Positions 8,223-18,865 are shown, counted from the stretch's first letter. The stretch: DNA of 64,000 bases from Globisporangium splendens (GCA_006386115.1 VFIW01000036.1:248001-312000); one strand, 5' to 3'. Notes: generated by a model from the letters alone, not told the origin. Made by a program: numbers and translations.

Positions 8223-8843
8223 ATGCTCAAAGGAGAAAAGGCCAATGCAACGTGCCTGAGCCAAATGCTCAGCGCGCTGGAGAGACAAGACTTGTCGCGG
8301 CAACTGGAAGCATGGGCGACGGCGCGTTTGTATTTCGATGGAGGTGCACGCGGCAACCCAGGTCCAGGAGGCAGCGGTTGGGGACTCGTCTTCCTGAATG
8401 AACGCAGCAATCGATGGGAACTCCAAGCATGCGGCTATGCGTACATGGGACCACAAGTCATGAACAATTGGTGCGAATACAGCGCGCTGAAAGATGGCCT
8501 GGCATACAGTGCACACTACCTACAGCACTATGAAGTCAAACTGGAAGTCTTCGGAGACAGCCAAATGATTATCGCATCCCAGAACGGGTTCTCCTCAATA
8601 CGCCAGACCGAGTTGCAGCCACTAGCAGTTCGGGCAAATCAAATCATCGCCAACTTTGCGTGGACCTCCTGGAATCACACAAAACGAGAACAAAACAAAA
8701 TGGTCGATCTTCTCGCCAACGTGGCAATGAACTCCAAGAGTGCGAAGATACTCTCTCTCGAAATATGTATGAATATGTATGGATGTAGAGAACCCAAACG
8801 TCGGGGAACAAAGAGATGTCACAAAAAAGCAAATGCATTTTGA
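8223..8843 (+). CDS. Stand-alone RNase H-like protein
   Basis: A 206-residue ORF dominated by one RNase HI-type domain. ARLYFDGGARGNPGPGG near residue 40 holds the first catalytic Asp. The second acidic residue is Glu in NNWCEYSAL, the third Asp is in VFGDSQMI, and the fourth is in HTKREQNKMVDLLAN, which also has the usual His/Arg/Asn loop. All four catalytic acids are kept and the frame is intact. The FDGG.RGNPGPGG start closely resembles the RNase H of the LINE at 39.6 kb. No reverse transcriptase lies next to it, so it is either a 5'-truncated retroelement tail or a domesticated RNase H. The frame is open further upstream to 7878, but that part has no recognisable domain; I chose ATG 8223. 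The last 50 residues are basic and unrecognised. Confidence 0.75.
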   Translation: MLKGEKANATCLSQMLSALERQDLSRQLEAWATARLYFDGGARGNPGPGGSGWGLVFLNERSNRWELQACGYAYMGPQVMNNWCEYSALKDGLAYSAHYLQHYEVKLEVFGDSQMIIASQNGFSSIRQTELQPLAVRANQIIANFAWTSWNHTKREQNKMVDLLANVAMNSKSAKILSLEICMNMYGCREPKRRGTKRCHKKANAF

Positions 8844-9122
8844 TGTTTCTGTTGTTTGGTGTTTTTGAAGGAAATAGTGCCCCTGAATAAAGTTGATCTG
8901 GAAACCTCAAGAGTGATGGTCTTGTGCATCATCATTGCCCCGATCTAATGGGAATGCTTACGCACAATTTCGCTTTTATTGGCTTCCGCTATGGCATGCC
9001 ATTGCTCTTTCGAACGACAGTTGAAACTTCTTAAAGCACGACCACCACCAGCTGATATTAACCAGGTCACACTTTGAAAATTGCAGCATTTTGCAACAAC
9101 CACCCTCTTTGGACTCTACACG

Positions 9123-10178
9123 ATGGCCACTCCTGCTCCTGCGCAGCACAACATGAAGTACCGCTACTTGGGCAACTCTGGACTGCTCGTGTCGACGCTC
9201 TCGCTGGGAAGCTGGGTCACCTTCAACGGCAACTTCGGTGTCGACGATGCATATGCCATCATGGTCAAGGCTTTCGAAGGTGGTGTCAACTTCTTCGATA
9301 ACGCCGAAGGGTATGCTTTGGGTAAATCCGAGGAGATCATGGGCCAGGTTGTCCAGCGCGGTATCGAGCACGGCGTCTGGCAGCGCGAAGATTTGGTGCT
9401 TACAACGAAGATCTTCCTTGGCACGAAGACTAGCCCGGGTCCTAATGACCAGGGGTTGAGTCGCAAGCACGTTGTCGAAGGAACGAAGGCGTCATTGAAG
9501 CGCATGCAACTGGACTATGTGGATGTGATTTTCTGCCACCGCCCTGACTCATCGACTCCAATCGAGGAAACCGTGCGTGCCGTGAACTTTGTAATCCAGC
9601 AAGGCTGGGCATTCTACTGGGGAACCAGTGAGTGGAGCTCGGCACAAATCATTGAGGCGTGCGAGGTCGCGGATCGCCTCGGACTCATCCGTCCGATTGT
9701 GGAGCAGCCTGAGTATCACATCTTGCAGCGCTCCCGCGTGGAGTTTGATTACGTGAACCTGTACAAGAAGTACAAGCTTGGTCTCACAACCTGGTCGCCT
9801 CTCGCGTTTGGTATCTTGACTGGCAAGTACAGCCAGGGAATTCCAGAGGGATCCCGCTTGCAGACGGAGTGGATCGCGTCGCTCGTTCCAGACCTCCCTG
9901 TGCGAGCCGCCAAGGCTGACAAGCTCAAAGTCATTGCTGATGAGCTTGGTTGCTCGCTCGCTCAGTTTGCGATCGCTTGGTGTGCGTCCAACAAGAATGT
10001 GTCGACCGTGATTCTTGGCGCGTCCAATGTTCGCCAGTTGGAAGAGAACCTCAAGGCAAGCGCGTTCATCGACAAGATCACACCTGAGATCAAGGCGCGT
10101 GTTGATGAAATTGCGCAGTTTGTACCGACGATTCCACAACACGACCGTTACTTCACCACTCGTGAGCGTCATTTGTAA
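9123..10178 (+). CDS. Kv-beta-like aldo/keto reductase
   Basis: A 351-residue reductase starting at ATG 9123 (MATPAPAQHN then MKYRYLGNSG). The tetrad is Asp59, Tyr64, Lys96 and His139. It has an unusual LSLGSWVTFNGNFG stretch where the others have LSFGCMTF or LSFGVMTFGDK, one residue longer, close to the cofactor site. The rest is typical: LSRKHVVEG, WAFYWGTSEWSSAQIIEACE, LTTWSPLAFGILTGKY and AIAWCASNKNVSTVILGAS. The C-terminus is TTRERHL. Only a weak initiator-like sequence was seen upstream. It lies downstream of the RNase H gene on the same strand, with no sign of functional linkage. Confidence 0.93.
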   Translation: MATPAPAQHNMKYRYLGNSGLLVSTLSLGSWVTFNGNFGVDDAYAIMVKAFEGGVNFFDNAEGYALGKSEEIMGQVVQRGIEHGVWQREDLVLTTKIFLGTKTSPGPNDQGLSRKHVVEGTKASLKRMQLDYVDVIFCHRPDSSTPIEETVRAVNFVIQQGWAFYWGTSEWSSAQIIEACEVADRLGLIRPIVEQPEYHILQRSRVEFDYVNLYKKYKLGLTTWSPLAFGILTGKYSQGIPEGSRLQTEWIASLVPDLPVRAAKADKLKVIADELGCSLAQFAIAWCASNKNVSTVILGASNVRQLEENLKASAFIDKITPEIKARVDEIAQFVPTIPQHDRYFTTRERHL

Positions 10179-11069
10179 TTGTGCTGATTGAGGCGATCGT
10201 GCTGATCGAGCACTGGTAATACTTCGAATATGTAGTACCAAAATCGGTCCATTCATCTCCTTTCCTACCTCTTTCTTTTGTCACGAAAATGTTTTGTACT
10301 CACTAGTTGAAAATGGTATTTTTTTCTGGAAGTGCTGTGCCAGAAAAACGTTGTATTCGTGAAAGTCAAACCTATTTTGGCTCTTTGGTGCATGTAACTT
10401 TCCTATTTTCTACTGTCACCTAGGACTCATGTGGAAGGAGCATGTCAATCAAGTCGGTAAGAGGAGTTTCGTTGGATGAGAAAACGCAGCGGTGATCAGT
10501 GACTTCCGTAACTCACTTGAGTCATAATGGTTTCGTTCTTCACGGGTTCCAGGCTTCAGTTCTCAAAGCGTTAGTAGGCACATTCAAAGCACACGTGGAC
10601 CAGATAGATTCGCATGATCTGTCCCCTTCATGCACGAGAGCGTCCTGGTTTTAGCAAGAAGAAGGCTGACGAGTTCTTTCTGGCAACAAAATTGGTCAAC
10701 AGTGGTGGAAGTCGATAGCCCCTGGCGATTTATCTCGGCGTGATCAGGATGTTTTTTGCACAGGGAAGTTGACGCCCAGCTCATCGGTTTGCAGGTCAAC
10801 ACGCTCAACTGTGACGTTCCCCTGTGCATAAACATGCTCGGTCCATTTCACCTAAAAAAGGTGCTGATTACTGTCCAGGAGAGCTTCCATATCGCATTAC
10901 AGAGGCTATACATTTTGCACTTGCTGTAATTCTAGCTTGTAGTGTACTTTTCAGTTTCGATACAACTAAGAAATGCAGTATATTATTGCTAGCTGTAAAA
11001 GGTATTTGTGATGGAGCCATTTTCCAACCATGCTGTCGTCCAGGGCTGTTTTTTTGGCCAACAGTGGAG
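10179..11069. other. Intergenic, no supported gene
   Basis: Short frames are present only by chance. No reductase remnant, RNA gene or clear repeat was recognised. Confidence 0.5.
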
Positions 11070-11086
11070 CTCATTTCCGAATTTAC
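11070..11086 (+). promoter_or_regulatory. Inr plus FPR core promoter of the 11139 reductase
   Basis: CTCATTTC at 11070-11077 followed by AATTTAC at 11080-11086 matches both oomycete elements in the right order, 53-69 bp upstream of the ATG. A further shared leader segment (CCACTAAC.AGTT) lies between it and the ATG and recurs upstream of the 13257-14309 gene. Confidence 0.65.
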
Positions 11087-11138
11087 TTGGATCTGCAGCA
11101 ACAACAAGCCGCTCTCCACTAACCAGTTATAATACGAG

Positions 11139-12191
11139 ATGGCGACTCCAGCTCCAGCGACGCACGGCATGAAGTACCGCTACTTGGGCAACACGGGTCT
11201 GCTTGTGTCCACGCTCTCGCTCGGCGTGATGACGTTTGGCGACAAACTGAAGGGCGATGACGCGTACAACATGGTGGTCAAGGCTTACCAAAGTGGAGTT
11301 AATTTCTTCGACACAGCCGAATTCTACGGTCTCGGTTTGTGCGAGACAATCTTGGGCGAGATTATCCAAAAAGGCATCAAGAACGGAGTCTGGCAACGCG
11401 AAGACCTCGTCATCAGCACCAAGATCTTCGTTGGCACGAAGCTCAACCCAGGTCCGAACGACCAAGGACTGAGCCGCAAACATATTATTGAAGGTATTAA
11501 GGCGTCGCTCAAACGCCTGCAATTGGACTATGTTGACGTGATTTTCTGCCACCGTCCCGAATCGTCCACTCCGATCGAGGAAACCGTTCGCGCGATGAAC
11601 TTTGTGATTGAGCAAGGTTGGGCGTTCTACTGGGGGACCAGCGAATGGAAGTCCGGCGGCATCATCGAAGCATGCGAAATCGCCGAGCGCCTCAAACTTA
11701 TCCGTCCTGTCGTGGAACAGCCACAATACAACATCTTTGAGCGTGCACGTGTGGACTTTGACTTTGTGAATCTGTACAAGAAGTACAAGCTTGGTCTCAC
11801 CACGTTTTCGCCACTCCGGTATGGTCTCATCTCGGGAAAGCACGGTCAGGGAATCGTTGAAGGCACCCGCTTGACGGACCCTGCTGCTCAACGAAGAATC
11901 AAAGACCTTGACACAAAACTTGTGAAGACCGACTCACTCAAGACAGTGGCCGATGACCTTGGATGTACTACTGCGCAACTCGCTATCGCTTGGTGTGCGT
12001 CCAACAAAAACGTGTCGACCGTCATGCTTGGCGCGTCCAACATTCAACAACTAGAAGAAAACCTCAAGGCTAGCGCGTTCATCGACAAGATGACTCCGGA
12101 GATCAAGGCGCGCATCGATGTGATTGCGAAATATGTTCCGGAGCTTCCAGAGTACGACCAGTTCTACGCAGTGCGCGAAAAGTACTTGTAA
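11139..12191 (+). CDS. Kv-beta-like aldo/keto reductase
   Basis: A 350-residue reductase from ATG 11139 (MATPAPATHG, MKYRYLGNTG). The tetrad is Asp58, Tyr63, Lys95 and His138 (FCHRPE). It shares LTTFSPLRYG, rather than LTTWSPLAFG, with 4734-5789, and its middle region (INPGPNDQGLSRKHIIEG type) is also close to that gene. The C-terminus is YAVREKYL. The short 5'UTR segment CCACTAAC.AGTT before the ATG is shared with 13257-14309, so these two genes keep related leaders. The Inr/FPR element is at 11070-11086. Substrate unknown; soluble NADPH-dependent oxidoreductase by family. Confidence 0.93.
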   Translation: MATPAPATHGMKYRYLGNTGLLVSTLSLGVMTFGDKLKGDDAYNMVVKAYQSGVNFFDTAEFYGLGLCETILGEIIQKGIKNGVWQREDLVISTKIFVGTKLNPGPNDQGLSRKHIIEGIKASLKRLQLDYVDVIFCHRPESSTPIEETVRAMNFVIEQGWAFYWGTSEWKSGGIIEACEIAERLKLIRPVVEQPQYNIFERARVDFDFVNLYKKYKLGLTTFSPLRYGLISGKHGQGIVEGTRLTDPAAQRRIKDLDTKLVKTDSLKTVADDLGCTTAQLAIAWCASNKNVSTVMLGASNIQQLEENLKASAFIDKMTPEIKARIDVIAKYVPELPEYDQFYAVREKYL

Positions 12192-13256
12192 ATCTCTCGG
12201 CTGTTGTCAAACACGACATAGTTCTTGTTTTTCAAAACCATGGACAATGCTGTGTTTGGCAACGGTTGAAATGTCCCTCATCCGACCACATCTTAAATCG
12301 ATCTTGATAATTGCCGGCATTTGAGGCGCTTTTGTGAAGAGCAGGCGATTTGCTGAAAGTTTATGAGCTCAGTATTTCGCATTTACGGCACGATGAGGGC
12401 ACCATGCATACCAATGTGTTTTTTCAAATAGCGCATTTGCTGTGACAAACCGTTGGTGCGTTTTTTTTCATTATTGTTGTTGTTGTTGGGAATATTCCAA
12501 CACAGGTCGCTCCACCACTACAAAGCATCTTCAGGAACGCTACTATATCCGCAAAATAGTCGGAGAACATAGCAAAAATCTTTCCTCTGGTCAAAAAACA
12601 GACTGCAAATCGAGGTGTATGCTAAAAACTCTGCTGTCGAGATCTTCCGGCCATCTTTGTTCTTAATGTGCACAAAAACGAGTTTGTGCGCCGCGTACAA
12701 GGGAAATCGAGGCACCGAAGAGAGTGATGCATGGCGGATGTCATTGTAGTTGAGCTTGTTATTGTGGTGGGGAGCAATGTGTCTGAGAATGCAGCCATAA
12801 ACGATTCAAGACTCAGCCGGACCGTGAGTGTTGATCAATGACGTTTGATGAGTGCGCAAAGAGTGGTCATGACACTCAGCATCTAGGATTCTAAAAATGA
12901 GACGATGAGTGTTGATCGAAGAATGCTTTGTTGCAACGAGAGAAATAAATAACTGAAATAATGAATGACTCACAGTGCACATCATGCTGATATGGCTTTG
13001 CTCCGACTCTGAACGTCAATTTGCGGCATCAAAGGGCAAGTGACGAGCTGACATTGGAGATCAGAACAACTCCTGCTTTGACCGTTCCCTGGGTACGTAC
13101 AATAATAATAGAAGAAAAAAAACGACTCTGCACAAAGAAACCTGACAAACTTTTCGATATGCTTTTTCAATTGATTGCAATTCATCAAAAGAAACTCCGT
13201 TTTCCTTTCGCTTCAGTGACGCATGACAAAGACAAATCATGTAGAGTTGAGCCAGT
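12192..13256. other. Intergenic, no supported gene
   Basis: AT-rich, with homopolymer T runs near 12463. No coding, RNA or mobile feature was recognised. Confidence 0.5.
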
Positions 13257-14309
13257 CTAGAAGTGTCTGTCACGGAGAGTGGAAGCAAAGTCGTACTTCG
13301 GAAGAGCAGGGACATACTGAGCGATCGCATCGATGCGCGTCTTGATCTCCGGTGTCATCTTGTCAATGAACGCATACGCCTTGAGGTTTTCCTCGAACTG
13401 AGAAACGCTGGACGCGCCAAGCATGACGGTCGACACGTTCTTGTTAGACACACACCAGGCGATCGCGAGTTGCGCAAGCGAGCAACCAAGTTCATCCGCG
13501 ATGATCTTCAGCTCGTCGGCCTTGGCGGCCTTCACCGGCCAGTCCGGAATAAGTGAGGCAATCCAATCATTCGTCAAACGAGATCCCTCTGGAATCCCCT
13601 GGCTGTACTTGCCCGTCAAAATGCCAGAGGCGAGTGGTGACCAGGTTGTAAGACCGAGTTTGTACTTCTTGTACAGGTTCACAAAGTCAAATTCCACACG
13701 GGAGCGCTCAAAAATGTGGTATTCAGGCTGCTCCACGATCGGACGGATGAGTCCAAGGCGATCAGCGATCTCGCACGCTTCAATAATGTCGGCGGACTTC
13801 CACTCACTGGTTCCCCAGTAGAATGCCCAGCCCTGATTGATGACAAAGTTCATTGCTCGAACCGTTTCTTCGATGGGAGTATGCTTATCAGGGCGGTGGC
13901 AGAAGATCACATCGACGTAGTCCAATTGCAAGCGCTTGAGCGACGCCTTCGTTCCTTCGACGATGTGCTTGCGACTGAGCCCCTGGTCATTTGGACCCGG
14001 GTTAGCCTTCGAGCCAAAGTACATCTTGGTGCTGATCACTAGGTCTTCGCGTTGCCAGACCCCGTTCTTGATGCCTTTTTGGATGACCTCACCGAAAGTA
14101 GTCTCTGATTTTCCTTGAGCATACATCTCGGCCGTGTCGAAGAAGTTGATGCCAGCTTCAAACGCCTTGACGATCAAGTTGTACGCAGGGTCGCCTTCCA
14201 CCTTGTCGCCGAACGTCATCACGCCGAACGAGAGGGCGGACACGAGCAGACCGGTGTTGCCCAAGTAGCGGTACTTCATGTTGTGCGTCATTGGTGCTGG
14301 AGTCGCCAT
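13257..14309 (-). CDS. Kv-beta-like aldo/keto reductase
   Basis: A 350-residue reductase from ATG 14309 (MATPAPMTHN, MKYRYLGNTG). The tetrad is Asp58, Tyr63, Lys95 and His138. The N-terminal half resembles 11139-12191 (FFDTAE, GVWQREDLVISTK), while the C-terminal half resembles 2672-3718 and 9123-10178 (LTTWSPLASGILTGKY, IASLIPDWPVKAAKAD). That mosaic pattern suggests past gene conversion among the copies. The C-terminus is STLRDRHF. An initiator-like element is at 14356-14373. Substrate unknown. Confidence 0.93.
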   Translation of the reverse strand: MATPAPMTHNMKYRYLGNTGLLVSALSFGVMTFGDKVEGDPAYNLIVKAFEAGINFFDTAEMYAQGKSETTFGEVIQKGIKNGVWQREDLVISTKMYFGSKANPGPNDQGLSRKHIVEGTKASLKRLQLDYVDVIFCHRPDKHTPIEETVRAMNFVINQGWAFYWGTSEWKSADIIEACEIADRLGLIRPIVEQPEYHIFERSRVEFDFVNLYKKYKLGLTTWSPLASGILTGKYSQGIPEGSRLTNDWIASLIPDWPVKAAKADELKIIADELGCSLAQLAIAWCVSNKNVSTVMLGASSVSQFEENLKAYAFIDKMTPEIKTRIDAIAQYVPALPKYDFASTLRDRHF

Positions 14310-14355
14310 CTTGAAACTAGTTAGTGGAGTGGAGATTGAGGTCGTTGCGGTTGCA

Positions 14356-14373
14356 GTTCAAATCCGAAATGAC
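14356..14373 (-). promoter_or_regulatory. Inr-like core promoter of the 13257-14309 reductase
   Basis: The minus strand reads GTCATTTC followed by GGATTTGAAC. The initiator matches well and the FPR part loosely. It lies about 47-64 bp upstream of the ATG. Confidence 0.5.
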
Positions 14374-16344
14374 TCCACTCCCAGTAAGCCATAACTGGGT
14401 AGTTGCGGTCGTTTGAGAGAGAAACAACCACCCCTCCTAGAGTGATCCACATATTTCTGTTTATGTATTGATTACTCTAGGTTGTACACAGGTTTTCAAT
14501 GTGGATGACGACAGAATGCAGGTCGTCAAGGACATCGCGTATTGTTGCTGCCGTAAACGGCCGCCATGGCTAGAAAGGGGGATTCACGTGCGTTGCAGCA
14601 TGCATACAATCTCTCTATGTATACGAGGAAGTCGACCAGCACGCGGACTGAATATTGCATCCTATCTTGCGAAGAACCGCCGCAACTCTAGTGGTTAAAC
14701 CTGGTCGCGTGCAATAGCCGCAGGTTTGCTGTGTGGAGCGTAAACGCGGTGATTGTCACCACCATGCAAAGAAAGGGTGGAATAATCGTTGACGATGATT
14801 ACAAATGTCTAGATTTAACCCCGAGTTTCTGCGCAAAAGTCCGAGCTTGAAGCTGGTGTGAACAAATGCTCGCTGAGCATTGCTCACTGAGCAAGTAAAA
14901 GGGTGATGTGGAAACAACCATGTGCGATGCAACCGCTGACTTGTGCACCAACGTTTTACGCACGAATGAGTGCATTACTGTCATGTCGTAGTTGAACATA
15001 TATGTGAAGTTGCTGCAGGTAAGGTGTTGACAAACCTTTATCGGGGTCCGCAATACACACCACGGTTTTGTACATTGCGGGTCGTGATAACGACTGTAAA
15101 GAAGGGCCGTTTCACTCTGCTCTCGTCTTTTGTACGTCGGCTGAGTTATGGGATTCTCATCATGCATCAGGTAGCATGTGACACATGCTGTCTTGAGTGC
15201 ATCCTTATGCTCGCCAATGTAACACCATTCACACCATGGTAAATTCACTTGTATGCATGCTATAGATTAATTCTGCCTGACGGTCATGATGCAAGTCTCG
15301 TAGCCAGTCTATTGTCTTAATTCTTAATAGTGAATGCCGTGTACAGCCGCATCAACGCACTCAGACTAGCCGTGCTTCGTTAGTGGATCCACTTCTCCTG
15401 GCCGTGCTGATCATGAGTAGCGCTATCATTTATACCATTGCGTTTTTGTTTGCAACGTACACTCCCATGTGCGGATGTGGAGAACGAACCTGATCGCTAC
15501 TACAATACATCAACTGAAATTGCATCTACACAGCGAAAACGGATAGAATCCAGAGCTTCACCACGTCTAGCACGGCATTCGTAATAAAGCAGCTCGATTA
15601 ATGTATTAGCCGGTTTGATAGGTTCTCAACAGCCTTCGACTCAATAAATACAGAGTGTTAAGTCTGCGGGCAAATAGACCGCTTCAACTAGTGACATCAG
15701 CGGCCACTCCCAAAGAGGTGTCGTAAGGTCTCCATTGAAACAAACCTTGTAACTTCTCGGATCGCAAGCAAGTGTGAGAAGCGATAGAAGATGATCTCAC
15801 CGCTGCCACCTTGCCGTGAACGGCTGACAATGCTGGTTAGGGATGCGCCAGATCGATATAGGTGCTGAAGATGCGCGGGATGCAGGGCGGCCGAGGAGAG
15901 GGTGGGGAAGAGAATGCAGCGATTGCCACGAGTGACGCCGACGGGATGAAACTGGGGATGGTTGGTTCCACTGGAGTACAGAGACACGATGACAGCCGCA
16001 GGTGCCTCAACGCGAGTCAAAATTCGGGACACTTCGCAGTAATGACTGCGCAACCAGTTGCAATGGCGCCACATGGTGCGCTTGTTCCACTGCGTTGGAG
16101 GAATCGATCTTGGAACTCGGCTAGCAAAGGTAGTGTATGGGAAGTCGAGAAGGCAGCGAGTCCTGTGGCTGGACGCGTGTGCGAGTCGAAATGCGCGTTG
16201 GGCACCAACAATTTGCTTTACCCCTGAGGACGGAGACTGATAGGAGTGGTAATCTGGAGCGAAGTCACGCTAGGGAACCATAATGACTGGGACAACAGGT
16301 GAAGATCCCGGAACTCGAGAGAAAGAGGCGATAGATCGACCGGC
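14374..16344. other. Gene-poor stretch, no supported gene
   Basis: About 2 kb without a recognisable gene. A 121-codon frame at 15862-16227 has no detectable domain and is overlapped by equally long frames on the other strand. Nothing else was recognised. Confidence 0.5.
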
Positions 16345-16677
16345 CGGCCGTGGAGCAGCCGCAATATAGCATCTTTGAGTGTTCCCGAGTCGGTTTTGAC
16401 TTTGCGAACCTGTTCAAGAAGTGCAAACAAGAGTGTCGCGGATGAACTTGGCTGCACCATCTCGCAGCTCGCGATCGCTTGGTGTGCGTCCAACATGAAC
16501 GTGTCAACCGTGCTGCTTGGCACCTCGAAGATTGCGCAATTGGGGGAAAACCTCAAGGCGAATGCGTTCGTTGACAAGATAACGCCGGAGGTCAAGGAGC
16601 GCATCGATGCCATTGCCAAACACGTTCCTACTCCTCCAGAGCACGACGTTTTCTATACCGTCCAGGATAGACACTGA
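16345..16677 (+). pseudogene. Truncated aldo/keto reductase with internal deletion
   Basis: The first part (about 16345-16430) matches the family segment with VEQPQYSIFE and FKKCK. It then jumps directly to the SVADELGCT segment, skipping the loop of about 60 residues with LTTWSPL and GKY. The downstream part continues through AIAWCASNMNVSTVLLG and ends at TGA 16675-16677. The two parts are in different reading frames and the N-terminal two thirds, with all catalytic residues, is absent. A dead copy marking the right border of the reductase cluster. Confidence 0.85.
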
Positions 16678-17167
16678 CTGTAAGCTCACTATCGTCCGTT
16701 AAGGCGCACACTCTTTTGTTGCGAAGTAAATGATTTGGCTTGCTTTTTTGCCTTGCTGAAACTGACGAAAAGATGTATACTTCACCCTCGGTGTTGCGGC
16801 TGCCACCAATCTTGGGTGGCTTTTCACTAAAGATCGGTCTCTCTTGCCAGTGCGTGCTGCCGCGCGGAATCGGTACGAAGCGCACTAGAATAGCGACTAT
16901 GCTAGTCCCATAGCATTGCATATCGCCAGAGCTGAACAACCAGCACTCACGACCCAACACTCCGTGCCTTCAGAGACGAACGATCCGCACTCACCGGTAG
17001 GATCTTGGAACACAGAACCAAAGTAAACAAACACACGCAGCTTTCAGCAGAAAAACAATTTTTAAATCGGTGTTTGTTTCCGTCTGATTGTTCATAAACA
17101 AAATGCATATACTTGCAGGAATAGAGACAAAAAAGACCGCTGCAGCTGCCGTGTTCCTTCCACGTGC
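16678..17167. other. Intergenic, no supported gene
   Basis: This separates the reductase cluster from the transporter gene's 3' end. No feature was recognised. Confidence 0.5.
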
Positions 17168-18865
17168 TTAGCACCCGTCGCCACCAGCGATGACCAAGCA
17201 CGCCGTGCTGTCGAAGATGCCCATCAAGTTGGTCATGACGGACCAGACGAACGCGAAGAAGACGTAGAACACCGTGAGCCCGCCAAGCAACGCGCTCGAG
17301 CCGCCCGTGCGCACGAGTTCCTGGGTCTCGGTCTTCTGCTTGGGCAGGAGGAAGAGGAAGAACCACGACACGACCGTCATGCCGTACATGAGCAGCACAG
17401 ACTCGGTGATGTCCATGCGGATCGAGTGGTCGTCGTGCTGGATGCGCGCGTTGGTCATGTTCCACTTCTGGTCGATGATCTTGGTGAGCGTCGCGGCGAA
17501 CGGCGACGAGAGGTTCGAGACCGTCGTGAGCAGACCGTAGACCGCGCCTTCGTTGCCGTCGGTCGCCAACTCCACGATCACGTACGTGCTCACGATGAAA
17601 CTGATGCCCGCCGGTACGTTGATGGCGATCGGCACACCCAACCAGAACCACTGGCTGCGGAACACATCCCAGATCGTGATGAATGTCACGATGGCGTCGA
17701 CGGCGATCACGAGGATGCCCGTGACGACGATGATCCAGCGCCAGTTCCAGTGGAGCCCCCACTTGCCCGTGACGGCGATACCGCCGAGGAACACGAGCGT
17801 GCCGATGACGTCACTGATCGTCGCGTTGATCGGCTCGACGCCGACCATGTATCGCTGCACAGGCGACGCCGCCGTGTACGAGAAGCTCGAGAAGATGCCG
17901 CTGAAGAAGTTGTAGAAGATGATCTGGTACATCGCGCGGGTCTGGATGAGCTTCCAGAGGTCCGCGAGGTACTCGGAGAGCACGAGGCGCTCGCGCTTCT
18001 CCTCCTTGATGTAGTACCACGTGATCGGCAGGACCGGCACCAAGCAGATCGCGAGGATAAGCATGAGCGTCGGGAAGCTCAGCGAAAAGTCGAAGCTGCC
18101 GCCGTACTCCTTGCCGTTGAACGCAAAACCCGTGAGGATCGTGCTGATCGCGACGAAAAGCGTACGCGTGGCGTAAATCGTTGACTGCGTCGTGCCGCGA
18201 ACGGCGAGTGGCTCGCGCTGGGCGAGTTCGACGACCATGGCATCGGCACTCACATCAGACATGAGGTACCCGAACGCGGCAAACATCATGAGCAGCACGT
18301 ACTTGCCGGCTTTGCTCGGCGCACTTGTGTTCAAGCGGTCTTCAATGCCTGGGTACTGCGCGTAGTCCTCTGGGTCAATATTGGCATCATCCGGGTTCAA
18401 GAAGTACGGGTCACCCACAGGCGTCACAGCCATGATTAGAAGCATCGCGAAGCAGATGCCCCAGCCGAGGAGCATGTATGGGCGACGACGGTAGCCATAG
18501 ATCGGGAAGCAGTCCGAGACGATGCCATAGAAGATCTTGAATGACCACGGCAGCACGACCAAGGTAGCAGCCGTCACGATCTGCGTGCCGCTCGCGTTCA
18601 GGTACGACTGCAAGAACGGGTAGATCGTCGATGGCAGACTGCCATAGACCACACCGACGGCAGCGTACTGCATGATGAGACCGATGTGGTCCTTGCTCAT
18701 GAGGTTTGGAGAACCACCAGCGCGGAGCGCGCCGTCCTGGGCTTCCAGGACATCTGGGGTCTTGGCGCCTTCGTAGCCACCCTCGGCGTCCTTGGCGTGC
18801 GACGCATTGCTCACGTACGAGATGCGCTGCTCGATCTCGAGCTTCTCGTTGGCCCCACGGTTCAT
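17168..18865 (-). CDS. Folate-biopterin transporter-like (BT1 family) membrane protein
   Basis: A 565-residue multi-pass membrane protein. The start is taken at ATG 18865 (MNRGANEKLE), because the open frame upstream is compositionally different and the promoter element at 18923-18938 would otherwise lie inside the coding region. After a hydrophilic cytosolic N-terminus of about 75 residues, roughly twelve hydrophobic segments follow. The first half has the signature GVVYGSLPSTIYPFLQSYLN, WSFKIFYGIVSDCFPI and YGYRRRPYMLLGW, typical of the BT1 branch of the major facilitator superfamily. Relatives move folates or biopterin in trypanosomatids and plants, and oomycetes carry many copies with unknown substrates. 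I see no intron. A high-GC third-position bias produces long antisense frames over this gene, which I ignored. Confidence 0.88.
   Translation of the reverse strand: MNRGANEKLEIEQRISYVSNASHAKDAEGGYEGAKTPDVLEAQDGALRAGGSPNLMSKDHIGLIMQYAAVGVVYGSLPSTIYPFLQSYLNASGTQIVTAATLVVLPWSFKIFYGIVSDCFPIYGYRRRPYMLLGWGICFAMLLIMAVTPVGDPYFLNPDDANIDPEDYAQYPGIEDRLNTSAPSKAGKYVLLMMFAAFGYLMSDVSADAMVVELAQREPLAVRGTTQSTIYATRTLFVAISTILTGFAFNGKEYGGSFDFSLSFPTLMLILAICLVPVLPITWYYIKEEKRERLVLSEYLADLWKLIQTRAMYQIIFYNFFSGIFSSFSYTAASPVQRYMVGVEPINATISDVIGTLVFLGGIAVTGKWGLHWNWRWIIVVTGILVIAVDAIVTFITIWDVFRSQWFWLGVPIAINVPAGISFIVSTYVIVELATDGNEGAVYGLLTTVSNLSSPFAATLTKIIDQKWNMTNARIQHDDHSIRMDITESVLLMYGMTVVSWFFLFLLPKQKTETQELVRTGGSSALLGGLTVFYVFFAFVWSVMTNLMGIFDSTACLVIAGGDGC

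Noticed and set aside
17426..18184. 252-codon plus-strand Asp/Arg/His-rich frame
   Set aside because: Antisense shadow of the BT1 transporter; no recognisable fold.
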